A stretch of 60,770 bases of DNA from DASUZB01 sp036377075 (GCA_036377075.1 DASUZB010000339.1:1-60770); one strand, 5' to 3'. Shown: positions 33,243-41,424, counted from the stretch's first letter. Notes: generated by a model from the letters alone, not told the origin. Made by a program: numbers and translations.

Positions 33243-33734
33243 ATGGCCGGGTCGTTCAGGAAGAGCCTCGTCTGGCTTGGCCTGGTCGAGCCAGACGACG
33301 AGGAGGAGCTGGCCGACCTGGGCGAGCCGCCGCCGCGGACGTCGCCGAGTTCGGCGTCGCTACGCCGCGTGCGCGAGGACCCGGGAGAGCGCCGCCGCGA
33401 TGCCCGACTGGAGGAGCCGCCCGAGGCGGTGATCCGGCCTATCCACACCGCCGCCGCCGGCAAGGTGCACATCATCGAGCCGACGGGGTTCAATGACGCG
33501 GAAGAGATCGGGGACAAGTTCAAAGCGGACATCCCAGTAATTGTTAATCTTCAAGCCATGGGGGTGGAAACAGCCAGACGACTGATCGATTTCGCCGCCG
33601 GCCTCACCTTCGGCCTCGACGGGCGCATCCAGCCGGTGGCGGACAAGGTGTTCCTGCTCACGCCGGCCAACGTCGAGGTCTCCGCTGAAGAGCGGCGCCG
33701 CCTGCAGGAACGAGGCTTCTTCAACCAGGCTTGA
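33243..33734 (+). CDS. sepF: SepF, FtsZ-ring membrane anchor
   Basis: 163 residues from ATG 33243 (GAGGTGAGG upstream). The N-terminal amphipathic helix (MAGSFRKSLVWLGL) binds the membrane; an acidic, variable linker follows; the SepF core from about 80 has FNDAEEIGDKFKADIPVIVN, then RLIDFAAGLTFGLDG and a late KVFLLTPANVEVS. In bacteria without FtsA, such as this one appears to be, SepF tethers FtsZ to the membrane. Confidence 0.95.
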   Translation: MAGSFRKSLVWLGLVEPDDEEELADLGEPPPRTSPSSASLRRVREDPGERRRDARLEEPPEAVIRPIHTAAAGKVHIIEPTGFNDAEEIGDKFKADIPVIVNLQAMGVETARRLIDFAAGLTFGLDGRIQPVADKVFLLTPANVEVSAEERRRLQERGFFNQA

Positions 33735-34036
33735 CCGCACTGCTCGGGGTTCCCATCATTCTCGTGCTGCTGAAAATCATCTCGCTGCTGCTGACGCTGT
33801 ACTGGCTTGTCCTTCTCGGCCGGATCGTGTTCGATTTCATCATCGGGCTCACCGGCGGGCGGGGCTTGCAAGGTATGGCGATCCTGTACGGGATCCTGTA
33901 TGACCTGACCGAACCCATCCTCCGACCTATCCGGCGGCTCCTTCCCCCGCTGCGAGTCGGTGCAGTCGCCCTCGACCTGTCCCCTCTGTTGGTCTTCATG
34001 CTGATCCTCCTGCTGAGACAGGTGGTGAGTACGTAG
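33731..34036 (+). CDS. YggT-family membrane protein
   Basis: 101 residues; TTG start overlapping the sepF stop. Two hydrophobic segments (about 5-40 and 80-98) flank the conserved TEPILRPIRRLLPP loop. YggT proteins are small membrane proteins of uncertain role, consistently found between sepF and divIVA. The first 30 codons use unusually many T-ending codons for this window. Confidence 0.9.
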   Translation: MTALLGVPIILVLLKIISLLLTLYWLVLLGRIVFDFIIGLTGGRGLQGMAILYGILYDLTEPILRPIRRLLPPLRVGAVALDLSPLLVFMLILLLRQVVST

Positions 34037-34072
34037 CGGTAGGCCGATGACGACGATCGAGCGGTGCTCGGT

Positions 34073-34078
34073 TAGAAT
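34073..34078 (+). promoter_or_regulatory. Candidate -10 of divIVA
   Basis: TAGAAT about 30 nt before the divIVA ATG, with AAGGAG as ribosome site. No convincing -35 at 16-18 nt. Confidence 0.4.
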
Positions 34079-34107
34079 GACCGACACCTGCAGGTAAGGA
34101 GCAACAG

Positions 34108-35061
34108 ATGCCGCCACTGACGCCGCTGGACATCCAACATAAGGAGTTCACCAAAGCGATGCGTGGCTATGCCATGCACGAGGTGGACACCTTCCTGGAC
34201 CAGGTGACGGAGGAGTTCACCCGCCTTCAGGACGAGGTCACCCGGCTGCGCGAGCAGGCGGCCGCCACCCAGCAGGGCGGCGTTCCGGCGCAGGCGGCGG
34301 CCCCTCCGCCCCCGGCTCCGGCCGCGCCCCCGCAGCAGCAGCAGGTCTCGTTGCCACCCGGCGATCCGCGTGCCGGGGAGGAGGCGATCGCCCGCGCGCT
34401 GGTGATGGCGCAGCGCATGGCCGACCAGACGGTGGAAGAGGCGAAGGTCAAGGCCAAGGCCATGGTCGGCGAGGCCGAGGCGCGCGCCAAGACGGTCACC
34501 GAGCAGGCGCAGCTCCGCGCCCGCGAGGTCACCGAGGCCGCGCAGATGCGCGCCCGCGAGGTCACCGAGTCGGCCCAGCTCCGCGCCCGCGAGGTCACCG
34601 AGACCGCGCAGGCGAGGGCGCGCGAGCTCACCGAGGGCCTGGAGACCCGCTACAAGGAGCGCATCCAGTCCGCCGAGGCGCGCGCCCGCGTCGCCGAGGA
34701 GCAGGCCCGCATGCAGATCGCCCAGGCGACCGAGCAGGTGGCCCGCCGCCGCCAGGAGCTGGAGAGCTCGATCGAGGCGCTGCGCGCCTTCGAGCGCGAC
34801 TACCGCGCCCGGCTGCGCGGCTTCGTGGAGGGCCAGCTCAAGGCGCTCGAGGACGCCGCACCGTCCGGCCCGGTGGCGCCCAACCCGCCGCCAGGCCTGA
34901 GCGGCAACAACTCGCGGCCGCTTCCGGGCAGCGAGGACCTGCCCGCCCTGCCGACCGGCGCCCGCCAGGTCAACAACTCCTACCCGCTGCGCGAGGCAGC
35001 CGGCGACCAGCTCGGCCACAACGGCCGCGACCGCGTCGACCGGATGCGCCACGACGACTGA
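34108..35061 (+). CDS. divIVA: DivIVA/Wag31 polar-growth scaffold
   Basis: 317 residues. The N-terminal DivIVA domain has LTPLDIQHKEFTKAMRGYAM, then EVDTFLDQVTEEF (1-45), the membrane-curvature-binding region. A Gln/Pro/Ala linker (about 50-88) precedes a long coiled coil (90-255) with near-perfect 11-residue repeats. In actinobacteria this protein recruits the elongation machinery to the poles and is usually essential. The disordered tail ends in a basic/acidic patch. Confidence 0.95.
   Translation: MPPLTPLDIQHKEFTKAMRGYAMHEVDTFLDQVTEEFTRLQDEVTRLREQAAATQQGGVPAQAAAPPPPAPAAPPQQQQVSLPPGDPRAGEEAIARALVMAQRMADQTVEEAKVKAKAMVGEAEARAKTVTEQAQLRAREVTEAAQMRAREVTESAQLRAREVTETAQARARELTEGLETRYKERIQSAEARARVAEEQARMQIAQATEQVARRRQELESSIEALRAFERDYRARLRGFVEGQLKALEDAAPSGPVAPNPPPGLSGNNSRPLPGSEDLPALPTGARQVNNSYPLREAAGDQLGHNGRDRVDRMRHDD
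34489..34620 (+). repeat. Four 33-bp tandem repeats in the divIVA coiled coil
   Basis: Encodes KTVTEQAQLRA, REVTEAAQMRA, REVTESAQLRA and REVTETAQARA (residues 128-171), followed by a partial RELTEG. The hendecad period suits a right-handed or straight coiled coil; the DNA is similar enough for repeat number to vary by slippage. Confidence 0.8.
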
Positions 35062-35090
35062 CCACCTGAGCGAACGCGCCACGCCCGGCC

Positions 35091-35282
35091 ATGGTCGTCG
35101 GCGCTCTGCTCGCTATGGCGATCGCCATCGCGCTCCTGGTCGTCTCCCTGTTCCGCCCTGACGGACTCGTCTTCGTGCTGTGGTCGCTGCTGGCCGACGG
35201 GGTCGCCGTGACCTTGCTCGTCCGCGCGCTGCGCCGCCGCCGCGCCGCGGGCGACGACGGCGCCGGATCCCCCGGGTCCTGA
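35091..35282 (+). CDS. Small two-helix membrane protein
   Basis: 63 residues. Two hydrophobic helices (about 2-20 and 27-45) joined by a short FRPDG turn, then an Arg-rich cytoplasmic tail RALRRRRAAGDD. It follows divIVA by 29 nt on the same strand. No strong ribosome site is visible, but composition is clearly membrane-protein-like. Function unknown. Confidence 0.55.
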   Translation: MVVGALLAMAIAIALLVVSLFRPDGLVFVLWSLLADGVAVTLLVRALRRRRAAGDDGAGSPGS

Positions 35283-35386
35283 GCCGGCACGACCGTACCG
35301 GGACCCACGCGGCACCCTAGACCCCGCACGGCTCCGCAACAGACCTGCTGCCCCGCAGGCAGGGGACTGCGACTGGGGCGGCTCAC

Positions 35387-35809
35387 TCACCCCGGGCGGG
35401 TCGCGACCTGCTCGCTGGCCTGGGCCAGCTGTTCGAGGGCGGCGAGGAGGTCCTCCCTGGTCGCCTCGGGGAGGGCGGCGAGGGCACGCGCGAGCGGCCC
35501 GGGCGCGAGCAGGGTGTCGCCCGCGAGCCGGCGGCGGCCCTCGTCGGTCAGGGTGATGCGCAGGCGGCGCTCGTCCTCGGTGTCGCGGGCGCGGGTCACC
35601 AGGCCCCGGTCCGCCAGCCCCTTGACCAGCACCGAGGTGGTGCTCTTGGGGAGCTCGAGGTGCTCGGCCAGCGCGGTCAGGGAGGTCGCCCCGCTGGACG
35701 GCACGTGGCGCAGGAGCCGGCGGGCGTGGGCGGAGAGGCCGGGCTCGCCCGGCTGCCGCAGCGCCGCCCAGATCCGTCGGTAGGCCGCCTCGAACCGTTC
35801 AGCGTCCAT
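35387..35809 (-). CDS. MarR-family transcriptional regulator
   Basis: 140 residues. The winged helix is recognisable: SLTALAEHLELPKSTTSVLV (recognition helix), then GLADRGLVTRARDTEDERRL, followed by RITLTDEGRRRL, the wing typical of MarR. Flanking helices for dimerisation are at both ends. No adjacent target gene; the 106-nt region upstream carries several CGTTC words that could be its operator. Ligand unknown. Confidence 0.9.
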   Translation of the reverse strand: MDAERFEAAYRRIWAALRQPGEPGLSAHARRLLRHVPSSGATSLTALAEHLELPKSTTSVLVKGLADRGLVTRARDTEDERRLRITLTDEGRRRLAGDTLLAPGPLARALAALPEATREDLLAALEQLAQASEQVATRPG

Positions 35810-35915
35810 ATATTCGTTCGGGTCGTGATCGGTTCCACTTGGTGTGGCGTTCTACGTTCGCACGAGCTGTATTGCTGAACTGTCCCGTTGGCGACCTCGT
35901 AGCGGCGCATCCAGG

Positions 35916-36356
35916 TCATGCCGGCCCGTCCGTCCTGGCCGTGCCGGCGCGGCGCGCGAGCGCGTCGACGGCGCGGCGCTCGGCCTGGTGCTCGAACGGG
36001 TTGCGGCGGTAGCCGGCCAGGCTGGTGAGCAGGTAGGCGGGGTAGAACAGCGGCCCCCAGCGCTCGTGCTGGGTGACGTGGCACAGCTCGTGGGCGAGGA
36101 TGTGGTCGCCGACCCGCTCGGTGGTCACGATCACGTGGCCGAGGGTGATCGCCTGGAAGCCGCGTCGCCGCAGCACCCACGCAAGGCCGCCGCGGCCCCC
36201 CTCGAACAGCAGGACCCCGCGCCAGCGCACCGGCCTGACCCCGGCCGAGGCCGCCCCGAGCAGCCCGACCAGGCTGTTGAACGAGGCCCAGAGGTACCCC
36301 CACCAGGGCCGCGCGGCCGGCAGGACGGCGCCGATGCCGTCCTCGCGCCCGTCCAC
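35916..36356 (-). CDS. HExxH zinc-metallopeptidase-like protein downstream of ileS
   Basis: 146 residues from GTG 36356, 13 nt after the ileS stop. HILAHELCHVTQHERWG (about 86-102) holds the HExxH zinc motif, and NPFEHQAERRA 30 residues later supplies the Glu expected as third ligand in gluzincins. Between them is a hydrophobic stretch, YPAYLLTSLAGY, and the N-terminus has another (LWASFNSLVGLLGAA), so membrane association is likely. It resembles small domain-of-unknown-function peptidase-like proteins; no substrate can be proposed. Co-transcription with ileS is likely. Confidence 0.75.
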   Translation of the reverse strand: MDGREDGIGAVLPAARPWWGYLWASFNSLVGLLGAASAGVRPVRWRGVLLFEGGRGGLAWVLRRRGFQAITLGHVIVTTERVGDHILAHELCHVTQHERWGPLFYPAYLLTSLAGYRRNPFEHQAERRAVDALARRAGTARTDGPA

Positions 36357-36369
36357 GCCCCTGCCGCCG

Positions 36370-39300
36370 TCAGGACCGCGGCGCGGGCGCCGGGACCGGG
36401 CGCAGCCACAGCCGCACCTCGTGGCCGTCCAGGTCGAGGGTGGCGTCGTGGCCGTCGCCCTGGGGCGCCCGGTGCAGCGCGGTGGCGAGCGTCTCGCCCA
36501 GCAGGTAGTCGCGGTGGGCGGCGACCGCCTCGGCGACCTCGTCCTCGGCCTTGACGGCCAGCTCGATGCGGTCGTCCACCGCCAGGCCGGCCGCCTTGCG
36601 CAGGTCCTGCACGGCGCGGACCAGGTCGCGTGCGAGCCCCTCGCGGCGCAGCTCGGGCGTGACCTCGAGGTCGAGCGCGACGCTGGCACCGCCCTCGTGG
36701 ACCACCCGCCAGCCGGTCACCGGCTCCTCGACCACCCCGACCTCGTCCGCTCCCAGCTCGACCGGCCCGACGCCCGGGACCTCGAGCGTGACCCGCTCGC
36801 CCGCCGCCAGCCGGGGCGCCAGCGCCGCCGCCTCGGCGGCGCGGACCGCCGCGGCCACCGCCGGGGCCTGGCCGCCGAAGCGGGGGCCGAGGGCGCGGAA
36901 GTTCGGCACCAGCCGGTAGCCGACCAGGCCGGCCTCGCCGTCGGCGAACGCCACCTGCTTGACGTTCAGCTCGTCGGCGACGAGGCCGAGCAGCGGCTCG
37001 ACCGCGGCGCGCAGCGGCCGGTCGACGGTGACCAGCGCCCTGGCCAGGGGCTGGCGCACCTTGACCTTCGCCTCGGTGCGGGCCTGGCGGCCGAGGCCGA
37101 CCAGGCGGCGCGCCTCGGCCATCGCCGCCAGCAGCCCGGCGTCGCCGTCGCCGGGCACCGGCCGCGGCCAGGCGGCCAGGTGGACCGAGTCGGGGGCCTG
37201 CTCGCCGGTTCCCGGCGCCACCACCAGCCCCTGCCACAGCTCCTCGGCCAGGAACGAGGCGTACGGGGCCAGCAGCAGGGAGAGGGTCGACAGGCAGCGC
37301 CACAGGGTGTCGAAGGCCGCCTGGCCGCCCCCGCCCTCGCCGCGCCAGAAGCGGCGCCTGGACAGGCGCACGTACCAGTTGGACAGGTCGTCGACGAAGG
37401 CGGCGATGCGGCGGGCGCCGCCGGTGGCGTCGTAGGCGTCGAGGTCGGCGGTGGCCCCCTCGACGGTCTCGGCCAGCCGCGCGAGCACCCAGCGGTCCAG
37501 CGGCGTGCGCTGCTGCCGCGGCGGCTCCGCCTCCGGCCGGAAGCCCTCCAGGCGCGCGTACAGGGTGAAGAACGCGTAGGTGTTCCAGAGGGTGAGGAAG
37601 AACGAGCGGGTGACCTCCTCCAGCGCCTTGGGGCCGAGCCGCCTGGCCACCCAGGGCGAGCCGCCGGCGAGCATGAACCAGCGCAGCGGGTCGGCGCCGT
37701 ACGTGTCGAGCAGCTCGAACGGGTCGAGCACGTTGCCGAGGCTCTTGGACATCTTGCGTCCGTCCTCGTCGACGATGTGGCCGAGGCAGACGACGTTGCG
37801 GTAGGGCGTGCGGTCGAACAGCATCGTCGAGACGGCCAGCAGCGAGTAGAACCACCCGCGGGTCTGGTCGATCGCCTCGGAGATGAAGTCGGCCGGGAAG
37901 GCGCCGCCGAACTCGTCGGCCGAGCCTCCCTGATGCGGGTAGCCCCACTGGGCGAACGGCATCGACCCCGAGTCGAACCAGGCGTCGATCACGTCGGGGA
38001 CGCGGCGAGCCTCCTGCCCGCAGTCCGGGCAGGCGAAGGTCACCCCGTCGACGAACGGCCGGTGGGGGTCGAGGCCGGAGAGGTCGCGCCCGGCGCGTTC
38101 GGACAGGTCGGCGAGGCTCTCCACCGCCGTCACGTGGCCGTCGTCGCAGCGCCACAGCGGCAGCGGCGTGCCCCAGTAGCGCGCGCGGGACAGCGCCCAG
38201 TCCACGTTGTGGGACAGCCAGTCGCCGAAGCGGCCGTCGCGGATGTGCTCCGGCCGCCAGCCGACCTTGGCGTTCTCGGCGAGCAGGCGCTGCTTCACCG
38301 CGGTGGTGCGCGCGTACCAGGAGGTCAGCGCGTAGTACAGCAGCGGCGTCTTGCAGCGCCAGCAGTGCGGGTAGGCGTGCCGCATCGGCTCGGCGTGCCA
38401 CAGCAGGCCGCGGCGGCGCAGGTCCGCGACGATCTCCGCGTCGGCGGCCTTGACGTGCATGCCGGACAGCCAGCCGGTCTGCGGGCCGAAGTGGCCCTCC
38501 GCGTCGACCGGGTGCAGCAGCGGGGTGCCGTAGCGGCGGCCGACCGCCATGTCCTCGGCGCCGTAGGCGGGGGAGGTCTGCACCAGCCCCGAGCCCTCGC
38601 CGGTGGAGACGAACTCGTCGGCCACCACCGTCCAGCCGCGCGCCAGCTCCTCGTCGCTCACCGGGACCAGGTCGAAGGCCCGCTGGTAGCGGGTGCCGAC
38701 CAGCTCGTCGAGCGGCACGTGGCGCAGCACGCTGGCGCCCTCGCCGACCGCCTCGGCGACCCGGTCGGCGGCCACCACCAGCTTGCGCTCGACCCCGTCA
38801 CGCTCCGCCGCGACCAGCACGTAGTCGATCTCGGGGCCGACCACCACCGAGCTGTTGGGCACCAGCGTCCACGGCTGGGTGGTCCACACCAGCAGCGCGG
38901 CGCCCTCCTCGGCCAGGGTGCCCGAGGTGGCGGGCAGCGCCACGTAGGCGGCGAGGTCCTCCACCTCCTGGTAGGCGTCGTCGAGGCCGAGCTCGGCGTC
39001 GGACAGCCCGGTGCCGCAGCGCGGGCAGTACGGCACCACCTTGTAGTCCTCGAACAGCAGGCCGCGGCGGTGCAGCTCGGCAAGGGCCCACCAGACGCTC
39101 TGCACGTAGGCGGAGTCCATGGTGCGGTAGGCCCGGCCGGTGTCGATCCAGAAGCCGATCCGCTCGGTCAGCTCCTCGAACACGCCGACGTAGCGCTCGA
39201 CCGACTCGCGGCAGCGGGCGTTGAACGCCTCCACGCCGTACGCCTCGATCTCCCGCTTGTGGGTCAGGCCGAGCTCCTTCTCGACCTCGAGCTCGACGGG

Positions 39301-39576
39301 CAGGCCGTGACAGTCCCAGCCCGCCTTGCGGTCGACCCGGTAGCCGCGCATGGTCCGGAAGCGCGGGAACACGTCCTTGAAGACGCGCGCCTCCACGTGG
39401 TGGACGCCCGGCCGGCCGTTGGCCGTCGGCGGGCCCTCGTAGAAGACGAACGGGTCGGCGCCGACGCGCTGTTCCAGGGAGCGCTCGAAGACCTTGCGCT
39501 CGCGCCACAGCGCGAGCACCCGCCGGTCCAGCGCAGGCAGGTCGAGGCGGGGATCGACTTCGGGGAACTGGCCCAT
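36370..39576 (-). CDS. ileS: Isoleucyl-tRNA synthetase, IleRS2 type with GVHH signature
   Basis: 1068 residues. Class I layout: FYEGPPTANGRPGVHHVEAR at 45-64, where the HIGH box reads G57-V58-H59-H60; KMSKS at 608-612; editing (CP1) domain between; zinc-type CxxC pairs near 185 (CPRCG) and later; anticodon-binding and C-terminal domains. The sequence WDCHGLPVELEVEKELG and the long C-terminus fit the eukaryote-like IleRS2 branch. A subset of IleRS2 with the swapped GXHH motif has been reported as strongly mupirocin-resistant. Preceded by an Ile T-box. Confidence 0.95.
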   Translation of the reverse strand: MGQFPEVDPRLDLPALDRRVLALWRERKVFERSLEQRVGADPFVFYEGPPTANGRPGVHHVEARVFKDVFPRFRTMRGYRVDRKAGWDCHGLPVELEVEKELGLTHKREIEAYGVEAFNARCRESVERYVGVFEELTERIGFWIDTGRAYRTMDSAYVQSVWWALAELHRRGLLFEDYKVVPYCPRCGTGLSDAELGLDDAYQEVEDLAAYVALPATSGTLAEEGAALLVWTTQPWTLVPNSSVVVGPEIDYVLVAAERDGVERKLVVAADRVAEAVGEGASVLRHVPLDELVGTRYQRAFDLVPVSDEELARGWTVVADEFVSTGEGSGLVQTSPAYGAEDMAVGRRYGTPLLHPVDAEGHFGPQTGWLSGMHVKAADAEIVADLRRRGLLWHAEPMRHAYPHCWRCKTPLLYYALTSWYARTTAVKQRLLAENAKVGWRPEHIRDGRFGDWLSHNVDWALSRARYWGTPLPLWRCDDGHVTAVESLADLSERAGRDLSGLDPHRPFVDGVTFACPDCGQEARRVPDVIDAWFDSGSMPFAQWGYPHQGGSADEFGGAFPADFISEAIDQTRGWFYSLLAVSTMLFDRTPYRNVVCLGHIVDEDGRKMSKSLGNVLDPFELLDTYGADPLRWFMLAGGSPWVARRLGPKALEEVTRSFFLTLWNTYAFFTLYARLEGFRPEAEPPRQQRTPLDRWVLARLAETVEGATADLDAYDATGGARRIAAFVDDLSNWYVRLSRRRFWRGEGGGGQAAFDTLWRCLSTLSLLLAPYASFLAEELWQGLVVAPGTGEQAPDSVHLAAWPRPVPGDGDAGLLAAMAEARRLVGLGRQARTEAKVKVRQPLARALVTVDRPLRAAVEPLLGLVADELNVKQVAFADGEAGLVGYRLVPNFRALGPRFGGQAPAVAAAVRAAEAAALAPRLAAGERVTLEVPGVGPVELGADEVGVVEEPVTGWRVVHEGGASVALDLEVTPELRREGLARDLVRAVQDLRKAAGLAVDDRIELAVKAEDEVAEAVAAHRDYLLGETLATALHRAPQGDGHDATLDLDGHEVRLWLRPVPAPAPRS

Positions 39577-39579
39577 TGG

Positions 39580-39822
39580 GTGGTCTCCTCCGCGGTCTGG
39601 TGCCCTGCGAAGGGACGAGGCCCGAGGCCCCGCGGTACCACCCTCCTTGCCGGCCGGAGTCCGGCCGACCGCTCACGGCCACCCGGCTGGATGGCCCCCC
39701 GCTGTCACGGGCGGACCCGGCTGCGTCTACTGGGCGGAAGGCTCGCTCCCGCCGTTCGGGCAGCGGCTCGGGGAGGATCTTCGCGGGTGCCGTGCCACCG
39801 GGCTTCCACCGTCCCCGGCTCG
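39580..39822 (-). promoter_or_regulatory. T-box riboswitch of ileS (translational type)
   Basis: Reading the minus strand between rluD and ileS, the canonical T-box core AGGGTGGTACCGCGG is at 39644-39630. It is preceded by a strong stem (CGGCCGG/CCGGCCG, near 39650-39670). Further upstream AGCCGGGGACGG, GCGAAGATC and CCCCGAGCC resemble the short stem I of actinobacterial ileS leaders; the ATC at 39778-39776 is the likely isoleucine specifier. The ribosome site GGAGGAG lies just after a second CCGCGG, so pairing with the T-box can sequester it. Uncharged tRNA-Ile should free ileS translation. Confidence 0.88.
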
Positions 39823-39841
39823 CTGGCGGCCGTGCCGCCCG

Positions 39842-40822
39842 CTACTCGTTCCCGTCGTCGCCTGTACCCGCAGTGTAACGCGTCCGGCCAAGGGATTTCC
39901 CGTCACCGCGCAGCCGCTCGAGGACCGCCTCCAGGTCGTCCGGGAGGGGCTCGGTGACGTCGACGACGTGGCCGTCGGACGGGTGGCGCAGGGTCAGGCG
40001 CCAGGCGTGCAGGAAGGGGCGGTCGAGGCCGAGGCGGGCGGCGAGGCGCGGGTCGGCGCCGTAGGCGCGGTCGCCGGCCACCGGGTGGCGCAGGTGGGCG
40101 AGGTGGACGCGGATCTGGTGGGTGCGGCCGGTCTGCAGGCTCGCCTCGACCAGGTCGGCGCCTGGCAGGCGCTCGCGCACGCGCCAGTGGGTCACGGCGC
40201 GGCGGCCGCCCGGCACCACCGCCATGCGCTTGCGGTCGCGCGGGTGGCGGCCCATGGGCGCGTCGACGGTGCCGGCCTCGGCCGGCAGGTGGCCCTGGAC
40301 CAGGGCGAGGTAGCGCCGCTCGATGCGGTGCGCGGCCAGCGCGCGCGCCAGCGCCCGGTGGGTGGCGTCGTCCTTGGCGACCACCAGCAGCCCGGAGGTG
40401 CCCTTGTCGAGCCGGTGCACGATCCCCGGACGGTCCTCCCCGCCGGCCGCGGAGAGGCTGCCTTCACGCCCCAGCAGCGCGTTGACCAGGGTGCCCGCCG
40501 GGTGCCCCGGGGCGGGGTGGACCACCAGCCCGGCGGGCTTGGCGACCACCAGCAGCCGCTCGTCCTCGTAGCGCACCGCGAGCGGCCGCGCCTCGGGCGC
40601 CGGCGGGCCGGGCGGCTCGGCCGGCGGCGGGTCCCAGGCGAGCGCCTCGCCGCCGCGCAGCCGGTGCGACTTGGGCCGGGCGCGGCCGTCGACCAGCACG
40701 TGGCCGTCCTCCACCCAGCGCGCCGCGGCCGCCCGGGAGACGCCCGCGAGCCCGGCGAGCACCTCGTCCAGGCGCCGTCCGGCGCTGGCCGCGGGCGCCA
40801 GCTCGCGCCCGGGCGGGCTCAC
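39842..40822 (-). CDS. rluD: 23S rRNA pseudouridine synthase, RluD/RluA family
   Basis: 326 residues from the GTG overlapping the lspA stop (GTGA). An N-terminal S4 domain (RRLDEVLAGL, then SRAAAARWVEDGHVLVDG) is followed by the synthase domain with VVHPAPGHPAGTLVNALL and the catalytic D139 in IVHRLDKGTSGLLVVAK; QTGRTHQIRVHLAH closes the motif set. Isomerises uridines in 23S rRNA helix 69 or a related site; exact targets are not determined by sequence. lspA-rluD pairing is a common actinobacterial arrangement. Confidence 0.92.
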   Translation of the reverse strand: MSPPGRELAPAASAGRRLDEVLAGLAGVSRAAAARWVEDGHVLVDGRARPKSHRLRGGEALAWDPPPAEPPGPPAPEARPLAVRYEDERLLVVAKPAGLVVHPAPGHPAGTLVNALLGREGSLSAAGGEDRPGIVHRLDKGTSGLLVVAKDDATHRALARALAAHRIERRYLALVQGHLPAEAGTVDAPMGRHPRDRKRMAVVPGGRRAVTHWRVRERLPGADLVEASLQTGRTHQIRVHLAHLRHPVAGDRAYGADPRLAARLGLDRPFLHAWRLTLRHPSDGHVVDVTEPLPDDLEAVLERLRGDGKSLGRTRYTAGTGDDGNE

Positions 40823-41424
40823 GCCCGCGGCGAGGACTGCGGGCCGGCCGGCTCGCCGGGCCGGCCAGGGGGTCGGTTCACCGGGGGGCTGACGCTCGGC
40901 GGTGCGTGGCCGCCCGCCGCTTGGGTCGGGGCCTCGCCCGCGGACCCCCCGGCCGGCTGTTCGGGCCGGCTGAGCAGGAAGGCGAGCAGCAGGCCGCCGA
41001 TGGTGATGCAGGAGTCGGCCAGGTTGAACACCGGCCAGGGTCCCACCTTGACGAAGTCGACCACCTCGCCGTGGAGCGGCACGCCGCCGCGCAGCAGGCG
41101 GTCGAGCAGGTTGCCGACCGCGCCGCCGAGCAGCAGCCCGAGCGCGAACAGCAGCGCGCGGCCCTCGGCCCTGCGGGCGGCGTAGACGATCCCGCCGACG
41201 ATCACCGCGGCGGTCAGGGCGAAGAACAGCGGCGCGCCGGTCAGCAGCGAGAACGCGCCGCCCGAGTTGGTGGTGTAGCGCAGCTCCACGAAGCTGCCGA
41301 GCAGCCGCAGCGGCCGCCCGCCGCCGAGCTGCCGCACCACCAGCCACTTGCTGAGCTGGTCGAGCACGACCACCACGGCGGCCGTGCCGTAGACCCAGGG
41401 GAGGCGCCCGGCGCGCAGCCGCAT
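40819..41424 (-). CDS. lspA: Lipoprotein signal peptidase II
   Basis: 201 residues from ATG 41424, which overlaps the TraR-like stop. Four membrane helices; catalytic Asp pair at D108 (GNLLDRL) and D137 (FNLADSC); conserved DQLSKWLV near 22 and NSGGAFSLL near 53. Cleaves prolipoprotein signal peptides before the lipidated Cys, for example of the M23 lipoprotein encoded at 2709-3407. The last 45 residues are an additional cytoplasmic tail containing repeat copy D (about 158-183), not part of the LspA fold. Confidence 0.94.
   Translation of the reverse strand: MRLRAGRLPWVYGTAAVVVVLDQLSKWLVVRQLGGGRPLRLLGSFVELRYTTNSGGAFSLLTGAPLFFALTAAVIVGGIVYAARRAEGRALLFALGLLLGGAVGNLLDRLLRGGVPLHGEVVDFVKVGPWPVFNLADSCITIGGLLLAFLLSRPEQPAGGSAGEAPTQAAGGHAPPSVSPPVNRPPGRPGEPAGPQSSPRA
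40874..40950 (-). repeat. Dispersed in-frame palindromic repeat, copy D (LspA tail)
   Basis: About 77 bp on the minus strand, GGGGGGTCCGCGGGCGAGGC to AGCCCCCCGGTGAACC. Lacks roughly ten bases after the left end relative to copy B. Encodes GGSAGEAPTQAAGG then HAPPSVSPPVN, the same frame as copies A-C although the gene lies on the opposite strand. Confidence 0.85.

Noticed and set aside
36073..39957. Very long open frames antisense to ileS, to gdh (53595-59390) and to the wall genes.
   Set aside because: High-GC DNA lacks stop codons in the frame opposite real genes; these products are low-complexity Gly/Ala/Arg/Val text with no recognisable domains.
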